Positions 33,470 to 41,276 of a stretch of 41,276 nucleotides of DNA are shown piece by piece. Below the pieces are notes generated by a model. It was not told the origin of the DNA. It did no database searches and worked only from the letters and a program-made list of their open reading frames with translations. Each line of letters opens with the position of its first letter. Within the stretch, counting starts at the first letter, position 1. Where the stretch lies: NCBI RefSeq assembly GCF_001949145.1, contig NW_019091684.1, forward strand, positions 156,904-198,179, read 5' to 3'. Source of the stretch: Acanthaster planci. Its lineage: Eukaryota; Echinodermata; Asteroidea; Valvatida; Acanthasteridae. A program made the position numbers and the translations under genes.

Positions 33470-33682
33470 CGGTACAATTCAGCCACGACTGGATCTCCAC
33501 CGGATTGCTACTGATGAGAAGGGCGTCATAGTAGGTCACTGTAAACGGTCGGTAAGGCACGCGGGTGTTGAGTGGACCAATCTTTACCTCGCTGCATTGA
33601 CAGGGTTCTTCCACTGGGAGGAGCCAGCGATACCTGTTTTGGGAGGCGGGGTCCGGTTCCTGTTCCATGAGGCAGGGCATCG
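33470..33682 (-). CDS. Candidate exon: unrecognised 71-codon cysteine-containing module
   Basis: A 213-base, phase 1-1 exon on the minus strand, after a pyrimidine-rich acceptor ending TTTAATCACAAG and before donor GTAACG. It encodes RMPCLMEQEPDPASQNRYRW, LLPVEEPCQCSEVKIGPLNT, RVPYRPFTVTYYDALLISSN and PVEIQSWLNCTG. It is GC-rich for this window, has no stop, and has four cysteines and an N-glycosylation motif (NCT). The phase fits exactly between the signal exon (ends in phase 1) and exon A' (starts in phase 1), so it is likely an N-terminal extracellular module of the same gene. I do not recognise the family. It could instead belong to another minus-strand gene. Confidence 0.6.
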
Positions 33683-34349
33683 CTTGTGATTAAAGCAAAT
33701 TATAAAAATAAGAATAAGAACATCTCTCGACTTATCAAGTTTCAGTTAATTAGTGAGACTACGAGGACACTGGTTAGAGGACAGCCGATTGGGCAAATTA
33801 TTATATACCAGCCACGAAAGGGGACAGAGGGGTACCCCCCACCCACAATTCCAAACCCCATACACGCTCAAGCCTATTGTTACTTATTAGCACGCCCCAG
33901 ATGTCTGAAAAGAATTCCTGAGATACCAGCATAACAATGACCAACACAAAGCCGGGTGGAGAAGGTTCTCTCTGTCCAATAGTTTGCTTCAAATAAATTA
34001 TTGTGGATACAAGACCATTTAGACCCGGTATGAAAAGGGTCGGACCCTACCTCGACCGTTATAAAGCCAGTCCAGTATTCAGCCTACCCCAGTTCGGCTC
34101 ATAGGCAGTTAAAGTCAGTATGGTGCATCAATTTATTGCCCCTTGGAGAAAAACTAGAGCTTAACAAAAAATAACTTATCGGATTAAATATTCAGATGAG
34201 TGATACCAACTGTTTTATTACTGCCGCTGGTTTTAATAAAATACGGACTTGGTTTTTTTTAAACGTTTTCCCCACCCTTCTCAGACATGAGCCACATTAT
34301 GTTAATGCCGCGTTCCTTTGCGTGGAGAATGGTATCGTGGCAACAAAGA

Positions 34350-35045
34350 TTCGGAGAACTTTGGTTGGTTGGATGGTCGGAATAGATATAATCATTGGAT
34401 GATACAGGGCTAAATAATAAGGGTTAAATAATAAAATCCACAAATGGTCCAGGTTCGGATTGAAAAGAAATGTTGAATTGGGGAGCGTTAATATTTTTGG
34501 CGGTTTGGACGCTCGGAATGAACATAATTATTACAGGGTTGTGCTAGGAAAACGTAACTCGAATAGCATCCGGGTTGGGATAAATACATTTAGTGGGTTT
34601 AATGCTCAGAATAAAAATAATGATTACGCGCTTGGGCAGGGAAAACATCATTCTAACAAGGTCCAGTTTGGGATAAAGAAATCCTGAGATTGGGAACGAC
34701 TAATATTTTCGATTGGTCGGATGCTCGGAATAAAAACAAACTATTTGGAGGCGGGTAAGCAAATAAAAAACACACGTAGTCGAGGTTTGGATAGAAAATA
34801 AATGCTGCGATATGAGTAATTAATACTTTTGGCGGATTGGAAGATCAAAATAAAAATAACAATTACGCGGTTCGGAGGCAGAAAAATAAACCTCCCTCAT
34901 GATCCAGGTTTGGATAAAGAAATGCCGAGATAGGAAGAATTATTATTTTTCGCGGGGTGGAGTAAAAGAAAACCGTTTATTGGTGGGACGGTCAAAAATA
35001 AAAACCACACGTGGTCCAGGTTTGATAAAGTATTATGGGGCTTTG
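34350..35045. repeat. Degenerate tandem repeat, period about 120 bp
   Basis: The phrase GGTCCAGGTTTGGATAAA or close variants appears near 34446, 34568, 34660, 34779, 34902 and 35014. Each is followed by TTAATATTTTTGGCGG-like and GGAATAAAAATAA-like phrases in the same order. Spacings are 122, 92, 119, 123 and 112 bases. Units are heavily diverged. It is an old satellite-like array of about six units. Confidence 0.75.
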
Positions 35046-36802
35046 TCAATCAAAAGACGCAGCCACTGAAAAGTCTATTGGCTTCCATTACCCTCGGGAA
35101 AATTTACAGTGCTTTATACATGGAGATTGGTCGGGCGTAAGTCTTTGGATGGGTGGAAGCTCGTCAAAGAAATGTATTTGAAATACGCTCCTGATTTTAT
35201 TCCCCGGCTAAGTTTATTTCTCTCCAGTCGGAATGTAATTAGTGGCTTGTCAATTATTCCATGAAAATGGCGATAATTTGTTTTGTTTTGTTTTGTTTTG
35301 TGAAGTTACCTTTTCTTTCGAAGTAGTAGACCATTTATGTTGTATTAAAGAACCACCACCGACCAGTACATTCCGCACTTTCCTCATCGATATCCACATG
35401 TAAACTCTAACGTTACTCAGTGTATTGGTTTTCACATAAACGGAGCATAAAGGGTACCGGGGGTGCAAACACGTAAAGAACAAGCAAATACCAACAGCTT
35501 TCAAATAAGTTCAGGAATAATATATATTGAAGGCATCGGGCTAAAAAGTGGTCGAAAGCATTTTTTTCAATGGAGTCATCACACGAATTACCGTCTGAAC
35601 GATGTTCAAACCAAAATAATGTAGTTTGCAAGAATAGGTAAATCCTGTCACACATACATAAATGTCACAATACGTTTGATGTGCAGGGAAGGGGGATCAA
35701 TTAAATATTAAATATTGAATATAGTTCCAGTTTTATTCTAAATAGCACAGAAGTTTTGAAATTGGGAGATGTTTGCTGCTACTTTTGAAGGAAAAAAGTC
35801 ATTCTCCATTACCAAGCTCGACTGATTTGTTGTCTGTTTTCAAAAAGGAACACACCCAAGCATATATTTGCCTGCCTGCCTTCCCATGGGAAGAATGGCT
35901 GAGTAAAAAATAGAATTGAAAACACTTGTTTAGACGACAGCAAATAACCAGGTTTTAGAAATGAATGCAAGGTTTGCGGAAGTGGCTGGGGAAATTGTAT
36001 CTTCTTTCAGCACGCCTGTATACACAACTTGAACAGAAGCCCCTTATATAGACAGCGCATGAATATTGATAAAATCTGGGCAAGTGCCTGGGTAAGTTAC
36101 GGGTCCATTGTGCACCCAACAGTAAGGCCAGGATTTTTATCTAAGCCGGCGAAGGGGTTCTATCGCTTCGCATTGAGGAGTGAAAAATCACAAGTGGGTT
36201 TCTTTTTGGAGTGAATAACAGATCAACCTCTGCACACAATGTAGCTTTGTATGGATAAGCCAGTGATCAACCACCGGAGCAGTCTCCCTGTCCGATAGCT
36301 TGTCCGATAGGAAAGGGGTTTTGCTACTGAACGAGCTTACCGGGGGTTCCTTTCATACCGAATCTAAATGGCCACTGTCACATATGGTCACATATATGTT
36401 TTAAATCGTTTAACAAAAACGATTTATAACATATTTCTTATCTGGATATCATACATTTTCCGTCTCAATGTCGCTTTTCATTTCGGTCTCTCCGTGAGCC
36501 TTTGCCATCTCTGTTTGCTTCTTTTATTTGGCCTTCTTTACATTTTACAGTGGAATTCTATAGCCACTGCGCACTGTGCATGAGTGAAGCGATGGCCTTT
36601 TATAGAAACTATTTCAGTTTTTCACCAGTCTACACAAGACTACACTTGTGACAAAACTACGATTTAGGTAGGGTTGGGAAATCTAAGGAATGTTTTTAAA
36701 AGCCTTCTTGATATTCTGTTAAAGTTTCCATTTTGAGAGATTCAACTTTGCAAAATTGAGTCGAGAAAAACACAGTTCCATTGTTTTAAATTCAAACCTT
36801 AC
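35046..36802. other. Presumed intron, no recognised gene
   Basis: Contains a (TTTTG)n microsatellite at about 35279-35301. Short open frames on both strands show no motifs or matched splice sites. Confidence 0.4.
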
Positions 36803-36860
36803 CTTCAACTGTACTTGATATACAGGCAATAACGATGAGCACAACGATTTCCAAGGCCAT
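36803..36860 (-). CDS. Candidate first coding exon: signal peptide
   Basis: On the minus strand an ATG (36860-36858, context GGAATGG) opens MALEIVVLIVIACISSTVE. The exon ends in phase 1 at donor GTAAGG. The short acidic start, the ILV-rich core and the small residues before the end form a textbook secretory signal peptide of about 19 residues. It would direct the product to the secretory pathway, as expected for F5/8C proteins. The phase matches the exon at 33470-33682 and also exon A'. Which one it splices to is not decided by the sequence. Confidence 0.6.
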
Positions 36861-36899
36861 TCCAGCAATCATCCAGTAGTCCACCGTTTTTGAATGAGT

Positions 36900-38556
36900 C
36901 CTCATCAACTAACGGTGTCCACAGCTTTTGTGATGCTCCAGCGTCTAAGCCGAATAAAACGCATAAATGACAGTGCCCAGTAACAAAATCAGAAGCCATT
37001 CATCTCTCAGTTTGATTTCCATGGCAACTGCGGTTTGCGAGAAAAATGACGAATTGTATCACTTTATTTCTAAATTGCTATATTTTTCTCTCTTTTAGAC
37101 CACATCAAGTATACAGAAAATGCAGGTTGTCGAATACAGCTACGTTGTAGCAAGACTGCACGTGCCTAATGACAAGCCATGCTTTATGCGACGCTTGCTC
37201 CCATTTTATTGTGTTTTTGTTCATCCCGCCAGATGATAATCGCCACATAAAAACCCAAAATCGAATATGACACAAGACAGTTTTAAAGCCCGTTTTGAAG
37301 AGACAACCTTGCAAATTCTCCAACTGAGACTCATTTGTCTCCCATGTACCAATTACTTGCAATCCTCGCGCATGGTGCTATCTTCAAGGTGCATTTGGGG
37401 CTTTTATGTTGGTTGTTGATGCTAATTCCTATTTTATGAGTCACACTAACAGAGTATCTTGCCAGAATTTAAAGAATTGGTGTGCCAGTTTTCTGATGTG
37501 TATCTGCTGAATCAACACATGGAAATTGGTCAACATGTAAACTTCGTGCGCATGTATTTTCCGTGCATGATATTTTTTGCTTTTATTTGTTCAGAAAATT
37601 TCTAAAGTGCTGAAAGTACACATCTCAAGCAACATGAGATCTATCCAGTATACTCCTAGTGAAAGGTAAGTAAATACGCCTAAAATTGCACGCATTGGGC
37701 AAATAACGATTGTGATTGTGATAATAAATAACAGCTCCTAAATCCACTTTCTTGAAAATAAAACTGAATAAGATGGAATTCGATTTTATTTCAAATCAAG
37801 ACTTGTGAGACGTTGATTTTTAGCCAAATTCTGTTTGATTCTCACCATGTAGTACCCCTGGTTCCTGAATGGGATAAGAAAAACATCCCCCAAATTTACA
37901 AAGCATCTTGGACAGCTCACGTCTATTTGACACTTACACTCACATGAAACCTAGATTGCTTTTAAGTGAAAGTTATTAACATGTGCAAATTTTTTTTTCC
38001 AAGAATGGTCTTGTCTTCCTTTATGATATGAACTGGGGATTATCGATTGTTTGCCCTAGCTTCATTGATCTGGAGTGCATTCAGGTAAACCGGTTCATAA
38101 AAAAAGCGATGGCAGGGAGACAGAACGTGGGCTTCGGGGAAAATGTTGGCCAAGAATTATACCTGGCTCACATTACTCAGAAAACGGTGGCGTCATATAA
38201 TCTCGGTGTGTTTGCACAAAACCTCTGAAGATTCTGTTCCTGGGCCCGCATAGTCCACGGTTGGAAAAATCAGGTTTCTCGGGACTGGTATGGGTCTCAA
38301 GGGGATTGCCAATTTAAAGGTGTCTGTACAGGCTCAAATGAGGTGGACTGGATTAGGACCAGATGTTGTCTCCCCTGTATTGACTTCACAGCATTTTATT
38401 AGAACAAAACAAGACATTGGTTTCAAGCTCAGTGATATCTGGCACTTACTACTGACACCGAAGACTTCTCCCACCCCCAGGCATAATTAGGGTCCCCTGT
38501 ACCTGAAACCCAAACCAACTCACCACAACCCCCCCTAATTTGGCATAAGGGTCCCC
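36900..38556. other. No recognised gene
   Basis: Region upstream of the signal exon. The minus-strand promoter of the F5/8C paralogue should lie in its left part, but I see no clear TATA box or initiator. A donor-like AAAGGTAAGT at about 37667 has no matching exon. Confidence 0.3.
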
Positions 38557-38757
38557 TATAGACCGATTCGCTGACGCCATTTCTGCGCTGTCCCCGTTAC
38601 TCAGACGCGCATTCCTATTAGCTTGACGAGCGTGTGATTTTGGTTAGCAGTGCGCTCTCCCATTGGCTGATGAGGGAGCATTCAGTGTGCATTTCTTTGG
38701 TTCACGCGCGTGGGGACACCCTAGTAATGGCTCTTGATTCTTTTCGGTCGGTCTATA
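38557..38757. mobile_element. 201-bp MITE with TATAGACCGA ends
   Basis: Ends TATAGACCGA (38557-38566) and TCGGTCTATA (38748-38757) are perfect 10-bp inverted repeats. Weaker inverted similarity continues inward (CCATT, TGTCCCC and ACGCGC in matching order). The outer TA or TATA may be target-site duplication. There is no coding capacity, so it would be a non-autonomous DNA transposon. The superfamily is not determined. Confidence 0.7.
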
Positions 38758-39864
38758 CCGGAAACCAAGTTTCCCACCAATTCTGAATCCTCAACACCTT
38801 CATGGTCCAGTGCACACATAAGAAGCCATCTACTACGCGGATCCCGTATTCACGCTCCACCTTCTCCAGCTTACTTTATTAGCTAGCTCTCCACTACAGT
38901 CCGGCACACTTTTCTGAGGACGGCCAAAGCATCCATTGGAACTTCGAGTTAATAGTCATCGGTTCTTCTCAGAAATCTTCTGAAGAGACTTCCATTACAC
39001 TGCAGACGACCAGACTGTTAATGGAGCGATAAACACTTTTTTGTTCAACTTTCATCCACATTTGAATTGCTTGTTCTTTTGCTTCTCTTCCAAAAGATTT
39101 TTGAGAGAAATTGAGAAAACGTTTGTGTTTCACTCAAAATATGGAAGAGAGTAGATACAATCTGGCCGGTCTAGCAGTCCTACTGCAGCAGTTAATTCAG
39201 TAATATTAAGTTTAGACCTAGAACAAACTGCAAGAAAATTCATTTTAGCGTCGTATAACTTGAAATGAACGTATTGAGAACTTGTGAAAAATCTAAAATT
39301 TTCTATTGAGTGGAAAGGTGTTTGAAAGTTTTTTTTGAGGCTAAAAATTTGAGTTATTTTATATCCAACCTATGGAGGGCGCCCTTTCTTAATTCGTCTG
39401 GCGACTCGCCTTGCAGAATATACTAAGTAATACATTGTGCCTGGGAATATTGACTTCATTCTAAGGTGGAAGACGACGGATCGGTGTTTCACTTGGGAAA
39501 GCGAATTCGAAATGAGAACTTGTCTTGATTTTGTCTCACATGAAAGTGAAACAACCACATTTTTGCACCCTAAATTCTAGATGATGGTGCTCAATTATGC
39601 ATGACCCTGGACAACAATCCTTTGTGTCATTTTAAGGCTCATAATCTCAACTTTCAAATGACACTGAAAGGTATATTGTATGGTTGTATTAACCCCTTCG
39701 GAGTTGGATTACTTTTAAAAAATACCCTGTACATGTAGATATTTTTTTTTTGAGCAAGTTCTTTTTTTAGGGAGGGGGGTGTTTCTGTTTGTCTTTACTT
39801 TCGTTTTCTCCTGCAAAGGGAATACACAGATCAGGCGTTGATTGTGTTCTTTTCACATTGGAAG

Positions 39865-39954
39865 TGGCTCTGTGCCCTAATAACTCAGGCTGGAGCACTG
39901 CCTGTGTCTCAGGGTCCTGCGCCGATAGTCTCTTCTTCCTGTGTCCCCAAAAAC
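39865..39954 (+). CDS. Orphan cysteine-rich exon candidate
   Basis: A 90-base stretch between acceptor-like TTCACATTGGAAG and donor GTAAGA, phase 1 at both ends. It encodes VALCPNNSGWSTACVSGSCA and DSLFFLCPQK: four cysteines in 30 residues and one N-glycosylation motif (NNS). It is GC-richer than its surroundings. It lies on the strand opposite to the F5/8C paralogue and has no neighbouring exon that I can identify. The acceptor lacks a strong pyrimidine tract at the AG itself. The family is not recognised. Confidence 0.35.
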
Positions 39955-41190
39955 GTAAGAATGGAATATTGCATACGTGGTGTACGTACAGGTGAAATAA
40001 TATCAGTGTGAAGGCAAAACGACTCCTCTTTTTGCGGATGATGTTTTATTTTGCAAACTTTTACCAATGCAAAGTCCTGCAGGAAAAAAAATGATCACAT
40101 TCTCGTTTGTGGCTGTGAAATTGTATTGAAGAAAATAAAATTCCCCGTACCACTCCCAGCGACATCCAAATGCGTTTTCGTAGCATTTACCGTCCTTCAA
40201 AAGTAACAAGTAAAAATTTAGGACATTAGCTTTATAATCTAATTCAGGCAAGACCTTCATAGTTTTAGACAATATATTGATTTAAAAGCTTAATTTCGAC
40301 ATGCAGCCTGAGAGTGATGTGATGCCAACAATCAGAAACACTATTAGCTCAAATGTCCCAGTAATTTTGTAAATATTCTTCACAAGTGTTTCTAACGAAC
40401 CGGTTTTAGTACACGGTGTTGCATGTATTTACTGTGGTTTGAACTCGTAGTATAATTATCTGTAAAAAATAGCTCAATATCAATTTTCTAATAGATTCTA
40501 TCCATTCTACAGTTTGTTTTGTCATTGCATCATACAAAGACTAATTGCAGTATGCTAAAAGTGTAATTTACCCCTGGTGTCAACGGCGCGGTGATTGAGA
40601 TCAACAGATATCACTAAATATGGTCAAAAACGACAACTTTAAGGTCCACATTTTAAAAATGAATTATAACTTGACAGGAAAAGTGCTCACTTTTCAACTA
40701 CATCTTTATAGAGAAGGAATTTCCTGTAAGAGGCACCATTCACAAGGCAGGGAAATGTGTCTGAAGAACTACACCACAGATCAGATCCACCACATCGCAA
40801 AACATGTTATTTAGCAGAACTACAGGGGTCCTGATTCAACCTTCGGCTGTTATTTTGCATAAGTAAAGAAAACGAAAGAAACAGCCCCCCCAAAAAGGAT
40901 AAAAGATGGCGTGTTATTAACACAATTTTATGAAAGAGTTCGTGCGTGTAGCTAGACGGGTGTCCAGACGTAGTCTGGGGACTTGCCCATATTAATGCGC
41001 GCATTCAAAACTACTAAAGGAGAAGCTGTCAGGGAGAACCTTTGATGTTGACGACCATTGTTCCTTTGTATGTGTATTGTGCTACGTGATGCACCATCGT
41101 AGCGTTTTAGTCAAGAAGCATACGCAGAAACATTCTGTACAGTAGAGTTAATGGTTTTGTTATCTCCTTAATACGAACAGCCAAAAGCAA
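39955..41190. other. No recognised gene
   Basis: AT-rich sequence with short frames only. No motifs, repeats or paired splice sites were found. Confidence 0.4.
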
Positions 41191-41194
41191 CTTC

Positions 41195-41271
41195 TATGAA
41201 ATGGCCAAATGGTTAAGGTCGCGGTTTTCGCATCGTTGGTCGGTGGGTTTGAATCCCACCGGTGGCTTTTT
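41195..41271 (+). tRNA. tRNA-like sequence or SINE head (probably not a functional tRNA)
   Basis: Box A TGGCCAAATGG (41202-41212) and box B GGTTTGAATCC (41246-41256) are well formed. The D stem (GGCC with GGTC) and T stem (GTGGG/CCCAC) pair, a TTCGCAT anticodon-like loop lies between them, and a T5 run (41267-41271) could end polymerase III transcription. However, the acceptor strands do not pair (TATGAAA against CGGTGGC) and the anticodon stem is poor. A tRNA pseudogene or the head of a SINE cut off by the window edge is more likely than a working tRNA. Confidence 0.5.
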
Positions 41272-41276
41272 ATTTT

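Larger units (their letters stand above)
23495..36860 (-). other. Minus-strand gene model: inverted F5/8C paralogue
   Basis: Gene-level span read right to left: signal exon 36860-36803, unknown exon 33682-33470, A' 29564-29430, B' 28756-28383, C' 27741-27603, D' 24808-24449 (broken), E' 23826-23680, variant poly(A) signal 23500-23495. All introns have matching phases (1, 1, 1, 0, 1, 0) and GT/AG borders. The block 23500-29600 is the mirror image of 0.6-10.2 kb, introns included. Joining the two right-hand exons to this gene is an inference from strand, phase and position. Introns of 3.9 and 3.1 kb separate them from the rest. Confidence 0.6.

Noticed and set aside
37610-37675. Possible plus-strand exon ending at AAAGGTAAGT
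   Set aside because: Only the donor is convincing. The short frame (MRSIQYTPSER) ends immediately and no acceptor or partner exon was found.
1-41276. CRISPR array, bacterial operon or viral genome
   Set aside because: No regularly spaced direct repeats with unique spacers and no dense uninterrupted genes are present. Split exons, SINEs and GT/AG introns show animal nuclear DNA.

Overview
The window is eukaryotic. Coding sequence is split into short exons with GT/AG borders, introns are AT-rich, and there are SINE-, MITE- and transposon-like repeats. The palindrome TAGGCCTA and TGTACA runs recur throughout. I associate that texture with marine invertebrate deuterostomes (hemichordates, echinoderms), but this is an inference and the species cannot be fixed from the sequence.

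Two related genes dominate. Both encode secreted proteins with F5/8 type C (discoidin) domains, and they lie tail to tail in an inverted repeat. The plus-strand copy (about 0.6-10.2 kb) has exons for a half domain (A), a complete domain (B+C) and a second domain (D+E), then a stop codon and AATAAA. The minus-strand copy (about 36.9 to 23.5 kb) repeats A-E in mirror image. It also shows a signal-peptide exon (36803-36860) and an unrecognised 71-codon exon (33470-33682). Exon lengths and intron phases match almost exactly between the copies. Exon D, which opens the second domain, is out of frame in both copies through different indels.

The left part of the plus gene (A and B) is present twice in tandem (about 0.3-3.55 kb and 3.7-6.1 kb). 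A single N (3554) sits at the junction. A second tandem duplication (14.50-16.67 kb and 16.92-19.05 kb) also has a single N (16915) at its junction. Joined allelic contigs explain both at least as well as real duplications.

The 13 kb spacer between the two genes (10.2-23.5 kb) holds a decayed minus-strand gene resembling the transposon-associated DUF6589 family, with an embedded PHD-like finger, a premature stop and frameshifts. It also holds a partial second copy of that gene, a 170-bp palindrome, a short spliced plus-strand reading frame (MADPEESQ), and an LTR- or promoter-like block around 21.4-22.84 kb.

The right third (29.6-41.3 kb) is mostly intron or intergenic sequence. It has the two upstream minus-strand exons, a degenerate ~120-bp tandem repeat (34.35-35.05 kb), a 201-bp MITE with TATAGACCGA ends, an orphan cysteine-rich plus-strand exon candidate (39865-39954), and a tRNA-like sequence with boxes A and B at the extreme end.
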